A DNA stretch of 53,894 nucleotides from a virus. Of the stretch, positions 32,801-40,166 are shown in pieces. The stretch is taken from IMG/VR virus record IMGVR_UViG_3300020392_000021, positions 1 through 53,894 of that record, one strand, 5' to 3'. Below the pieces are notes generated by a model. It was not told the origin of the DNA. It did not search any database and saw only the letters and a list, made by a program, of their open reading frames with translations. The number at the start of each line of letters is the position of its first letter. Position 1 is the stretch's first letter. Both the position numbers and the translations under genes were made by a program.

Positions 32801-33657
32801 ATTTCAGGATTCTCTCTACCATATTTACGAACAAGTTCTCCGGCTTTTGCATTTGCTTCATCTTCCCACGGTGAACCATCTTCACCTTCTTCTTTTCTAC
32901 CTGTTAATTCACCTCTCTCATTTTGTTTATGGTGAACTAATTCATGTGCAACAGAACGAATGATATCTGGTAAAGCTCTATCTTTACCTAATACTGTTAC
33001 TTCATTATTGTTAATATCGTAACTTGCCAATGTTTCTACATCGTCAGAATCATTTGTAATATCTACGGTAAAGTTATCATCTAATTCTAAATCACCACTT
33101 ACAAAATCAACAAAATCATCTATTTTATCTTCCGTTAACTCTAATCGTCCAATAACACCTCTACTGCTTTCACCTCTTTTGATTATTTTAATTTTATCAT
33201 GTGGTAATAAAACTTTTAAAGTTCTACCATTTTCCCAATTAATCCATAAATGTTCTTCAGGTATACCTGAAATAACTTGTGAGTCTATTCTAGTTACTAC
33301 ACCCTTTGTTCCTGGTAGTATCGGGTTTGGATCTTCTCCCTCCATTTCAATCATTTCAATGGTGTCCCCAACCATTGGATAATCATCGTTATACAAATAT
33401 CTAACAAATTTATCTAAAATAGGTTTAATTAAATCCTCATTTTCAAAATACTCTAAACTATAAACATCCTCAATATGTGGTATGGCAGCATTATTAATAA
33501 TATTCTTAATTGCCTTTATACAGTTATAATATTCAGGCCCCCAATCATAAATTAATATTTCTTCGTTAAATGTATTAACTAAATCATCAAATATTACATC
33601 ACTTAGTGATCTTTGTTGTGTTTCTTCTTTAAGTATTTTTCTGATGAGAGATTTCAT
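32788..33657 (-). CDS. Leader-tagged zinc metalloprotease-like protein
   Basis: The leader MKSLIRKILKE|E cuts at 11. The 289-residue protein has an SH3/KOW-like middle (GTKGVVTRID, then HLWINWENGRTLKVLLPHDK), an internal site LELTE|D (176), and a C-terminal zincin: SVAHELVHHKQ with the HExxH pair His238/Glu239/His242 and a likely third ligand Glu in EDEANAKAG (267). Cutting at 176 would free the protease domain. If packaged, it could attack a host protein on entry. It is the last of a run of four genes sharing the IRKILKEE leader. Confidence 0.78.
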   Translation of the reverse strand: MKSLIRKILKEETQQRSLSDVIFDDLVNTFNEEILIYDWGPEYYNCIKAIKNIINNAAIPHIEDVYSLEYFENEDLIKPILDKFVRYLYNDDYPMVGDTIEMIEMEGEDPNPILPGTKGVVTRIDSQVISGIPEEHLWINWENGRTLKVLLPHDKIKIIKRGESSRGVIGRLELTEDKIDDFVDFVSGDLELDDNFTVDITNDSDDVETLASYDINNNEVTVLGKDRALPDIIRSVAHELVHHKQNERGELTGRKEEGEDGSPWEDEANAKAGELVRKYGRENPEIYET

Positions 33658-33662
33658 ATAAT

Positions 33663-33670
33663 ATAAATAT
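33663..33670 (-). promoter_or_regulatory. ATATTTAT box before the zincin gene
   Basis: Minus-strand CTTATATTTATATTATATG, five bases before the ATG. Confidence 0.4.
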
Positions 33671-33741
33671 AAGTTAAGTGGATAAAATTTTGCGTACTTT
33701 TATTAATAAAGTGAATATTTTTGATTATATGATATAATCTT

Positions 33742-33861
33742 TTATTTTGAACTTGTTGTTAAAACTTTAGATTTTACAGTCTTTGTCTTAACATTTAAAT
33801 CCTTAACCAACTTTACTAAGTCTTGTTCAGTCAGTCTAATAGAACCTCTTCTTGTTTTCAT
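33742..33861 (-). CDS. Leader-only mini-protein (39 residues)
   Basis: The frame from the ATG at 33861 encodes MKTRRGSIRLTEQDLVKLVK and a Lys/Thr/Ser tail ending VLTTSSK. The first half is a clear relative of the RLTESDLKRIVKR leaders, but no (L/I)-x-E follows. It may be a decoy, a peptide passenger, or the remnant of a longer gene. An ATATTTAT box at 33900-33907 lies 38 nt upstream. Confidence 0.55.
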   Translation of the reverse strand: MKTRRGSIRLTEQDLVKLVKDLNVKTKTVKSKVLTTSSK

Positions 33862-33899
33862 ATTATAAAAAATTTAGATTATAAGTGTCTTATATATAA

Positions 33900-33907
33900 A
33901 TAAATAT
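33900..33907 (-). promoter_or_regulatory. ATATTTAT box before the 39-residue gene
   Basis: Minus-strand CACATATTTATTTATATATA, 38 nt before the ATG; it lies just past the stop of the gene at 33914. Confidence 0.35.
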
Positions 33908-33913
33908 GTGTAA

Positions 33914-34792
33914 TTACATAAAAGAACTATACTCATCGTATAATCTATTATATAAGTACTCATTAAATTCTTTTATATCTAGTGTTCCTGCACCACCATA
34001 TCTGAAATGTCTATACTCATCTATAGTTACTGGTTCACCGAATAAAACATCTCCTTCATCACCATTCCAAACATCTTCCCACTCCCTTTCAACTATGGCA
34101 CTAACGACTTCATTCCAGTCATATCCTTGTTCTAAACTATCGGATAGTATATCTAATGCTGCATCATGATTCATTATATCACAAACCGATATTCTACCTT
34201 TTAATGTGTGGGTATCCCAATCCCATTTACCCTCTATTTTATCGGTTACTTCATGTACCCCATCTAAAAAGTCTTCATGTAATGCATTTATATCGGCATT
34301 TTGTTGTGCGTCACTATATGCACAACCAATCGCACTTTCTAAATCACCGTTTTTAATAAATTCTCTTAAGGTTTCATCTTCCTCTTTTTGTGATTCATAT
34401 ATTTTTATTATGATTTTCATGTTCTCTTCATTAATATCATCTAATTGATATTCGTCATAATAACATTCGTAACCATCATACATATAATCATAATCATCTT
34501 CTAAAAACCTTTTTACCATATTTTGTATGTCATAATCGCCATCGTAAAACATATTTGAAATTTCGTCTGCCTCTAATACAAAATTAATATATTCATCACA
34601 TCCACCATCATAATCTTTAAGGTATTTCCACATAAGATTTATTTCTTCTTCAACATCTAGCTCCATATCTCTAAGGTACTCATCAATAAATTTTTCAATA
34701 CCAATCTTATCGATAATTTTAAATGCGCCCAATTCAAACTTGTTAAAGTTTGATGTCTCCTCCTTTAATATTTTTCTAATTAATTTTTTCAT
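33914..34792 (-). CDS. Leader-tagged acidic protein
   Basis: The ATG at 34792 shares its A with the upstream stop (TAATG) and gives the leader MKKLIRKILKE|E (11). The 292-residue body is very acidic and Tyr-rich (DGDYDIQNMVKRFLEDDYDY, GYECYYDEYQLDDINEENMK) and contains GYDWNEVVSAIVEREWEDVW. No catalytic motif is recognised. Such a negatively charged protein could mimic DNA, but this is speculation. Confidence 0.65.
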   Translation of the reverse strand: MKKLIRKILKEETSNFNKFELGAFKIIDKIGIEKFIDEYLRDMELDVEEEINLMWKYLKDYDGGCDEYINFVLEADEISNMFYDGDYDIQNMVKRFLEDDYDYMYDGYECYYDEYQLDDINEENMKIIIKIYESQKEEDETLREFIKNGDLESAIGCAYSDAQQNADINALHEDFLDGVHEVTDKIEGKWDWDTHTLKGRISVCDIMNHDAALDILSDSLEQGYDWNEVVSAIVEREWEDVWNGDEGDVLFGEPVTIDEYRHFRYGGAGTLDIKEFNEYLYNRLYDEYSSFM

Positions 34793-35271
34793 TACCAATC
34801 CATATCGTGTTCTTCAGGATAATCATTTATGGGATCATTATCCATATGTTTTTTTATTCTATCAAATAAATATTGATAAATAATACTATAAAATTCCATA
34901 TCACTTGATTCACCACCGAACATATCTATTATCGCTAACTCCACTGCACTAACAAATTGATCGTTATCTTCCGCATGTACTACATTATATATGTCGTGTG
35001 TACCTGTAGGGTAATGGAATGTACCACTACACCCATAACAATAATTTTTAGCGATAGGTTCTACATCATCAAAATAAACGGTATACGTTGTGGAATTATC
35101 GGATTTAACAATCATATCTATATTAATGATATTATCTAAATATTTTATTATTAATGGTAATATTTTTTTGTTAGTGAAGTATTCTTGCCATTGTGTAGAC
35201 ATAATTTTTTTATAGTCCTCAATCCTTTCACTATACTCTTCCCTTAAAATTTTTTTAATTAATTTTTTCAT
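34792..35271 (-). CDS. Leader-tagged hypothetical protein
   Basis: The leader is MKKLIKKILRE|E (11). The 159-residue protein has a CYGCSGTFHYPTGTHDIYNV segment with two Cys and two His that could bind a metal, and an acidic C-terminus (NDYPEEHDMDW). The start overlaps the stop of 35268 (ATGA) and the stop overlaps the next start, so three consecutive IRKILKEE-type genes are translationally coupled. Confidence 0.65.
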   Translation of the reverse strand: MKKLIKKILREEYSERIEDYKKIMSTQWQEYFTNKKILPLIIKYLDNIINIDMIVKSDNSTTYTVYFDDVEPIAKNYCYGCSGTFHYPTGTHDIYNVVHAEDNDQFVSAVELAIIDMFGGESSDMEFYSIIYQYLFDRIKKHMDNDPINDYPEEHDMDW

Positions 35272-35795
35272 CCTCTAATAATATCCCACAATTTATCTTT
35301 ATTGGTTTTAATTATTTCACCCTGATTCCATGGTCTCATTTGACTCATTTGTTTTTTAGTGGACATAGAATAACCATCTTCATTTTCAAACCATTGTCCA
35401 TCCTTATAAACAAATACAGGATACCAATCATAAGAAAATACCACATACGCACCATTTCTATATTCTGCGTGTGTATTATTACCTTTAAATGGTATTCTAT
35501 TAATAACTAAATCTCTAGATCTAATATTTGCAGTTCTCATCTTCCTATCCTTTATGTCTTTTCTTACTAAAGGATTATTAGATATAGTACTAACATTATC
35601 TTTAAATAATTGATACATCTCAAACGCCTCCATACCAACAATACCCATCACATCATTAAGGTATCTTAATACTTTTTGGTACGGTGTTCTCGAATCGAAT
35701 CCTTCACGCCTTAATATGTCTATCATATTCTTTTGATAATTGTCTTGTTGTGCAGTTACCTCCTCTTTTAATATTTTACGTATAATTTGTTTCAT
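35268..35795 (-). CDS. Leader-tagged hypothetical protein, first gene of the IRKILKEE operon
   Basis: The leader is MKQIIRKILKE|E (11), followed by VTAQQDNYQKNMIDILRREG. The 175-residue protein has a beta-rich C-terminal part (TRNGAYVVF-like strands: AEYRNGAYVVFSYDWYPVFV, YKDGQWFENEDGYSM). I do not recognise a family. It is preceded by an ATATTTAT box nine bases upstream and heads the operon 35795 to 33914. Confidence 0.65.
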   Translation of the reverse strand: MKQIIRKILKEEVTAQQDNYQKNMIDILRREGFDSRTPYQKVLRYLNDVMGIVGMEAFEMYQLFKDNVSTISNNPLVRKDIKDRKMRTANIRSRDLVINRIPFKGNNTHAEYRNGAYVVFSYDWYPVFVYKDGQWFENEDGYSMSTKKQMSQMRPWNQGEIIKTNKDKLWDIIRG

Positions 35796-35804
35796 ATTCT
35801 TTTA

Positions 35805-35812
35805 ATAAATAT
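35805..35812 (-). promoter_or_regulatory. ATATTTAT box before the IRKILKEE operon
   Basis: Minus-strand CAAATATTTATTAAAAGAAT, nine bases before the ATG at 35795. Confidence 0.45.
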
Positions 35813-35843
35813 TTGTAAAATTAAATAAATTTTTCTATATTTG
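35812..35843 (+). promoter_or_regulatory. Host-type promoter for the papain-like gene
   Basis: TTTG (35812-35815), 20 nt, TATATTTG (35836-35843), then 16 nt to the ATG. Its -33 box overlaps the divergent ATATTTAT box. Confidence 0.7.
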
Positions 35844-35859
35844 TATAAAATCAAACATT

Positions 35860-36456
35860 ATGAATAAACACATAGTTTTCAAACACCCCAAAACAAACAT
35901 ACCCTATATAGATACTGATGATGCAATAGTAGGTTATTCTAAAAGTGCAATAGCAAAAAGTGAGGATAATGATTGTTGTGTAAGAGCATTTGCATCAGTA
36001 ACAGAATCACCCTATGATGATGCACACGATTACGTTAAGAAAATATTTAAAAGAAAAAAAGGAAAAGGTACGCCACGTTTTCCATTAACAATGAGTGAAA
36101 GAGAAGGTTTAAAGACGTTAAATGGTTATAAGTATAAAGAATTAAAGAATCACGATAAAACCACCTTTAAAAAACCTGTTAAGTATTACTGTTGGGAAGA
36201 TCGTAAATATAAGTATCGTTATGTAGAACGTACATTAGATAGTAAGTATTACCCACTTATAACTACCTATGGTAAAACCAGAGCCAGTCAAATGACTGTA
36301 GGCACATTTATCAAAGAATATAATATTGGTAGATATTTAATACATGTAAGAGGTCATGCATTTACAATAATAGATGGTGTGGTTGTTGGTAATTCTTGTG
36401 ATTCTAAACAACTAAAATGTAGAATAGTGGGTGCATATAAATTTTATAAAAAATGA
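35860..36456 (+). CDS. Papain/C39-like cysteine peptidase-type protein
   Basis: The 198-residue protein has EDNDCCVRAFASVTESPYDD (Cys at about 39-40 in the helix-capping DCCVRA context) and, near the end, YLIHVRGHAFTIIDGVVVGN, with His in RGHAF and a following Asp. Cys, His and Asp in this order and spacing match small papain-like folds of phages. No signal peptide is present, so it would act in the cytoplasm. It starts a three-gene plus-strand set with four-base overlaps. The host-type promoter suggests early expression. Confidence 0.65.
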   Translation: MNKHIVFKHPKTNIPYIDTDDAIVGYSKSAIAKSEDNDCCVRAFASVTESPYDDAHDYVKKIFKRKKGKGTPRFPLTMSEREGLKTLNGYKYKELKNHDKTTFKKPVKYYCWEDRKYKYRYVERTLDSKYYPLITTYGKTRASQMTVGTFIKEYNIGRYLIHVRGHAFTIIDGVVVGNSCDSKQLKCRIVGAYKFYKK

Positions 36457-36680
36457 ATGATTTAAGTTTAATAGAATATTTAATAATTTTTTTATCAATA
36501 ACCTTTATTTTTTGGGGTGGATACCTTATAGGTATTAATAAGGATAAATTATTTCCCAAAGAAGAAAAAGAAGAAAAAACCCTTACGGAATTAGATTTAG
36601 AATTAGAAGAAGCTTTAGAAGTAGAAGACTATGAAGAAGCAATGAAAATAACAAAACAAATAGAAAAAATAAAAAAATGA
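36453..36680 (+). CDS. Membrane-anchored protein with UVR-like tail
   Basis: The 75-residue protein has one N-terminal transmembrane helix (LIEYLIIFLSITFIFWGGYL, about 5-24) and a charged cytoplasmic tail. The tail ends LEEALEVEDYEEAMKITKQI, then EKIKK, which resembles a UVR motif (ExAxxxEDYExAxxLRDxI). UVR motifs mediate contacts with UvrA/UvrB or ClpC, so a link to the ClpC-type protein in this window is possible. It overlaps both neighbours by four bases (ATGA). Confidence 0.6.
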   Translation: MNDLSLIEYLIIFLSITFIFWGGYLIGINKDKLFPKEEKEEKTLTELDLELEEALEVEDYEEAMKITKQIEKIKK

Positions 36681-36838
36681 ACAACACAACCACCGATTAT
36701 GATGATTCAGTAAAAAAAATGGAGTGTACTGACATTATAGAAGGTTATTTATTAGATAACTATCCACACATATATAATACAATAACTAGAAGAGAAATAA
36801 AACTTTGGGTTGAGAAATATTTAGAGACTAATAAGTAA
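36677..36838 (+). CDS. Small hypothetical protein (53 residues)
   Basis: The ATG overlaps the preceding stop (ATGA) and encodes MNNTTTDYDDSVKKMECTDI followed by IEGYLLDNYPHIYNTITRRE and IKLWVEKYLETNK. It is acidic then helical. The last 11 bases overlap the end of the convergent polyprotein gene. Function is unknown; coupling to the two upstream genes supports reality. Confidence 0.6.
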   Translation: MNNTTTDYDDSVKKMECTDIIEGYLLDNYPHIYNTITRREIKLWVEKYLETNK

Positions 36839-38630
36839 GTTTTTGTCCGTGATAATCTTCTAAGTAAGATATTAAATCTTCGTGATAAGGTTTAAAGTCT
36901 TCCTTAGTCCACCCATCAAAAAAACCTTCATCCTTTAATGTGGCTTCGTATGCTCTTTTACCTCTAAAAAATCTTGATTCACTACCAGCACCTAAATAAT
37001 CTATTTTACCATATCTAGACCATTTAAGTATATCTATATAGTCTTCTATCTTTCTTAGATCATAATCTCTTGTTAGATAACTACCCCAGTCTTCTTCTCT
37101 AATTATTAATGAGGGGGTATACTCTAAATCCCAATCACCGATTAAAACGCTATTCATAGAATTTAAACGATTACTTTTAAATATATGGTAAAGTGCTGCA
37201 TTATATACATCTTCAACCTCGCTATAATTTAATCCATATATATCACCATAAAAGTCTCTAAATCTATTGAATAACCAGTCCCCTCTTAACTTATTTAATA
37301 TCCCTTGTTTTTCTACCCTAACTGGTGCAACATTATCATCGTAAGTAGGTTCTACCATCTCATTAAAATTCCAAAACCTATCATCTTCACTTATAGAGTC
37401 AATCACTTTTTTTTTAACTTTATCTAAATAGTCTGTCTGTTTAGTAGATTCCGCCAATATCCATTCCTCATTCCAATCCTCCCAATCTTCATCTCTTTGG
37501 TAATTATTTATTTGTTCTATAATTTCATCACTTAATATTTCGGATATTATAGGTACGGTAGGATCATCATCTCCTGATAATAAACTTTGTTTCTTTAAAT
37601 ATTGTTTAACTAATTCAGGTATATTTCTTCTGACTACATCTATACTATCTTTTGTTAATCCTGTTTTATCGTTCCATCTATATAATAATTGTGGTAGATT
37701 ATTACCACCCTCAAAACCTAACCCATTAAAATCAAATAAAACTTTAAAGGATCTTAAAAGAGTCATTTTTAAAATGTCAGTAACTATTCTATTTATAAAT
37801 CCATTCTTATGATATATTTTACCTACATTCTGTCTAATCTGAGGTGCGGTTTGTTCAGTTAATGAAGAACGAAGATTAACCAACTTTCTTACATAACCTT
37901 TATCTTTTGCAATTTTATATGTATTTTGTGTTAATTTTTTCGCAATGGGTGCAACCATCGGATCATCAAAGTGTCTGTTGGTTATTCTTTTTGGTACACC
38001 TATACCCATTGTTTTAAATAGATAATATGCAACTAAGTTAGATAAAGTACTCAATACAAATTCATAATCAAATATTCCTACATTACTGTGATAAGGATCA
38101 TAATAAAAATCAACATTTCTACTAAGATCACTATCTCTAAACCCATAATCTATAGTATTAAAATTTATACTCTCTTTACTGTATCTAAAATTCTTTTCAA
38201 TATCCCTAACCACCTTATCAATTAATGACTCAATATTTTTATTTTCTCTCATAACAATAGGGGCATCTGGTGTATCATCTTCTTTAAGATATCTATTATA
38301 AAGTTTAGGTATAAAAAATCTAGCCAAAACATTTATTATATCTTTAAGGTTAAAATATCCATAATGATCCTCAAAAATAATAAAAAAGTCATTAAGTGTT
38401 TGGCTAACTATATCCCTAGTTAATTCCATTAATGGTTGGTAACTTTGACGAATTCTTTCTAAATCATCTTTAGATAAACTATAATGCACACTATTTTTCT
38501 CATCAAACCCAAACCAGACATTATAATCAGTATCCCCATCTTCTTCTGAAGGAGGACTTACATAAATATTATTCATCAGTTCATCTGCAACTTTCTCTAA
38601 GAATTTATATGAATTAGATTGTGTTTCCAT
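36828..38630 (-). CDS. Polyprotein of diverged FLDKV/YGL repeat units
   Basis: The 600-residue protein begins METQSNSYKFLEKVADELMN. Candidate protease junctions VMRE|N (129), SLTE|Q (259) and ILAE|S (394) split it into segments of about 129, 130, 135 and 206 residues. Each starts near a FLxKV-like helix (FLEKVADEL at 10, SLIDKVVRDI at 135, YLDKVKKKV at 401), and YGLNYSEVEDVYNAALYHIF in the last segment is the family's second motif. The units have no domain name I know. An ATATTTAT box lies six bases upstream. It has no separate N-terminal leader, so units may reach the capsid through the repeat itself. Confidence 0.72.
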   Translation of the reverse strand: METQSNSYKFLEKVADELMNNIYVSPPSEEDGDTDYNVWFGFDEKNSVHYSLSKDDLERIRQSYQPLMELTRDIVSQTLNDFFIIFEDHYGYFNLKDIINVLARFFIPKLYNRYLKEDDTPDAPIVMRENKNIESLIDKVVRDIEKNFRYSKESINFNTIDYGFRDSDLSRNVDFYYDPYHSNVGIFDYEFVLSTLSNLVAYYLFKTMGIGVPKRITNRHFDDPMVAPIAKKLTQNTYKIAKDKGYVRKLVNLRSSLTEQTAPQIRQNVGKIYHKNGFINRIVTDILKMTLLRSFKVLFDFNGLGFEGGNNLPQLLYRWNDKTGLTKDSIDVVRRNIPELVKQYLKKQSLLSGDDDPTVPIISEILSDEIIEQINNYQRDEDWEDWNEEWILAESTKQTDYLDKVKKKVIDSISEDDRFWNFNEMVEPTYDDNVAPVRVEKQGILNKLRGDWLFNRFRDFYGDIYGLNYSEVEDVYNAALYHIFKSNRLNSMNSVLIGDWDLEYTPSLIIREEDWGSYLTRDYDLRKIEDYIDILKWSRYGKIDYLGAGSESRFFRGKRAYEATLKDEGFFDGWTKEDFKPYHEDLISYLEDYHGQKLTY

Positions 38631-38636
38631 CTAAAA

Positions 38637-38644
38637 ATAAATAT
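38637..38644 (-). promoter_or_regulatory. ATATTTAT box before the polyprotein at 36828-38630
   Basis: Minus-strand GTGATATTTATTTTTAGATG, six bases before the ATG; it overlaps the stop codon of the upstream gene. Confidence 0.4.
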
Positions 38645-39036
38645 CACTTCTTTTTATAAAAAGTATGTGGATTTCCATTGTCATCAAAAACAATAAATTC
38701 ACTATATGGATTTTCCAAAACTATATTAGGATTAGAAAGTAATTCCTTTTTAATTATATTAAATGGTTTACGTTTATACCATTCTTCCACTTTACCCAAT
38801 AAATTAACTGTTACTACTAAATAATATAATTCTTTTTTATCTACAACATCCTCAATAACCTCAAAACCTCTTTTACATAATAATTCTTTTCTTTCATCGT
38901 AAGTTCTTATTAATTTAATATTATTTATAAAGTCAGTATCTGACATATTAATAATATCCTTTTTAATTTTTTCTAATGCTATGTTTGAGTCAACATATCC
39001 ATATATTTCTTTAGTTGTAACTTTAGTACCTTTCAT
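38644..39036 (-). CDS. Hypothetical protein, start corrected to 39036
   Basis: A longer in-frame stretch upstream runs through a terminator hairpin (39070-39093) and a promoter-like box, so the ATG at 39036 (MKGTKVTTKEIYGYVDSNIA) is preferred, giving 130 residues. The protein is a charged alpha/beta sequence (ELYYLVVTVNLLGKVEEWYK, IIKKELLSNPNIVLENPYSE) ending in FYKKK. No family is recognised and there is no leader. Confidence 0.6.
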   Translation of the reverse strand: MKGTKVTTKEIYGYVDSNIALEKIKKDIINMSDTDFINNIKLIRTYDERKELLCKRGFEVIEDVVDKKELYYLVVTVNLLGKVEEWYKRKPFNIIKKELLSNPNIVLENPYSEFIVFDDNGNPHTFYKKK

Positions 39037-39050
39037 TTTATAGTTTATAT

Positions 39051-39058
39051 ATAAATAT
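39051..39058 (-). promoter_or_regulatory. ATATTTAT box before the gene at 38644-39036
   Basis: Minus-strand TATATATTTATATATAAAC, 14 nt before the ATG. Confidence 0.45.
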
Positions 39059-39069
39059 ATAGGCATAAA

Positions 39070-39093
39070 AAAACCCTCACTGTAGAGGGTTTT
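39070..39093 (-). terminator. Terminator after the three-helix membrane protein
   Basis: AAAACCCTC pairs perfectly with GAGGGTTTT across a 6-nt loop, and the minus strand continues with a T-run. It lies 20 nt past the stop of 39114-39419. It is nearly symmetrical and might act both ways. Confidence 0.85.
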
Positions 39094-39113
39094 ATTATTT
39101 TTATTATTTATAC

Positions 39114-39419
39114 TTACGCAATAATATACAAATATGTAATAATAACTGGTAGGTGAGTATACGCAAAGTACCTCTTCCAATCATTATCATTAACATTTAA
39201 TATTCCAATAAGTGTAGTTCTTAAAAACTTAGAGAATTTTTTACCTATACCGTAAGCTACCACACTTAACATTGCAAATACTGAAGGTGCGTTGTACTGA
39301 TAATCTAATGGAAATATAGAAAAGAATAAGAATACCGTACATATTCCGAATATTACATCTACTGCAGTAATTTTGATTCCATTACTGTTTAAAATTGAAT
39401 TTTGATTTGAATTTTTCAT
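39114..39419 (-). CDS. Small membrane protein with three transmembrane segments
   Basis: The 101-residue protein has hydrophobic stretches at about 17-37 (ITAVDVIFGICTVFLFFSIF), 44-58 (APSVFAMLSVVAYGI) and 86-101 (YTHLPVIITYLYIIA), joined by a basic loop (GKKFSKFLRTTLIG). It is monocistronic: host-type promoter upstream, terminator downstream. Superinfection exclusion, a holin or an antiholin are options, none shown. Confidence 0.65.
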   Translation of the reverse strand: MKNSNQNSILNSNGIKITAVDVIFGICTVFLFFSIFPLDYQYNAPSVFAMLSVVAYGIGKKFSKFLRTTLIGILNVNDNDWKRYFAYTHLPVIITYLYIIA

Positions 39420-39441
39420 ATTATTTATTTTTTATTTACTA

Positions 39442-39473
39442 CAAATATAAGGCAAATATATTAAACTACCAAA
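39442..39473 (-). promoter_or_regulatory. Host-type promoter for the membrane protein
   Basis: Minus-strand TTTG (39473-39470), 20 nt, TATATTTG (39449-39442), 22 nt before the ATG. A second TATATTTG lies at 39460-39453 with a TTTG 21 nt further up (39485-39482), so two overlapping promoters are possible. Confidence 0.7.
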
Positions 39474-39488
39474 TATTTGTACAAAAAA

Positions 39489-39514
39489 AACCCTATAAAC
39501 TTAATTATAGGGTT
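39489..39514 (-). terminator. Terminator after the acidic leader-tagged gene
   Basis: AACCCTATAA (39489-39498) pairs with TTATAGGGTT (39505-39514), followed on the minus strand by a T-run. Confidence 0.85.
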
Positions 39515-39539
39515 AATTTTTTTAAAAATAAAATGAATG

Positions 39540-40166
39540 TTAACTAACAAATTGTTTTAATGTTCTATATTCTGATTCAGTAAGTGTATTTAATATATTA
39601 CCATATTTTTTACCACTAACTAAATTTTTATTGTTAGAAGTATATCTTTTTAATGTTCTATACTCTGACTCAGTAAGTGTATTTAAGATTTTTTTGTATT
39701 TTTTATTTTCGTTCTGTCCCTCTTTTGGTACTACATTAGGGGAATCAATTTTTTTATTTTGATTTTTAAGGTCATCTAAAATCATTTCTATATTTTTTTC
39801 ACATCTACTTAATCTACCTTCTATATCCTCTGCTTCTTCTTCTTTAATAGTGTCTTCTGAATCGTGATCATCACCTTCTTCCATTTTTTTACAAGAATCA
39901 TACATTTCTTTTATTTCTTCTTCGTTACATTCGGAATATTTTTCACATATTTGTTCTTTTGACATTCCTTCGGAAATACATTTTTTCATTTCGTCCATAG
40001 TTGGTAATTTGGATTCCTCTTCTTTAATTGTGTCTTCTTCTTGTTCTTCCATATCATCCATTTCCATCATGTCATCCATTTCCATAACTTCTTCTTCTTC
40101 TTTGATCAGATTAAGACCCATTAATCTTCTCATATCATTTGTTTCTTTTAATACATGTTTTTTCAT
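39540..40166 (-). CDS. Acidic leader-tagged protein with duplicated TESEYRTLK tail
   Basis: The ATG at 40166 overlaps the upstream stop (TGATG) and gives an RM-type leader, MKKHVLKETNDMRRLMGLNL, with LKE|T (8) and IKE|E (23). The middle is strongly acidic with Met-rich repeats and a CISEGMSKEQICEKYSECNE segment. The C-terminus carries two copies of ILNTLTESEYRTLK separated by 20-odd residues, itself like an LTESxxRxL leader. This is a leader-like motif at the wrong end, which could be a second targeting element. A terminator follows. Confidence 0.65.
   Translation of the reverse strand: MKKHVLKETNDMRRLMGLNLIKEEEEVMEMDDMMEMDDMEEQEEDTIKEEESKLPTMDEMKKCISEGMSKEQICEKYSECNEEEIKEMYDSCKKMEEGDDHDSEDTIKEEEAEDIEGRLSRCEKNIEMILDDLKNQNKKIDSPNVVPKEGQNENKKYKKILNTLTESEYRTLKRYTSNNKNLVSGKKYGNILNTLTESEYRTLKQFVS
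39555..39596 (-). repeat. 42-bp repeat, copy 1, in the acidic leader-tagged gene
   Basis: Near-identical to 39647-39688; encodes the final ILNTLTESEYRTLK copy. Confidence 0.85.
39647..39688 (-). repeat. 42-bp repeat, copy 2, in the acidic leader-tagged gene
   Basis: Near-identical to 39555-39596; encodes the first ILNTLTESEYRTLK copy. Confidence 0.85.

Noticed and set aside
38644-39180. N-terminal extension of the gene at 38644-39036
   Set aside because: The extension begins with TTG and runs through a perfect terminator hairpin and an ATATTTAT box, so it is very unlikely to be translated.
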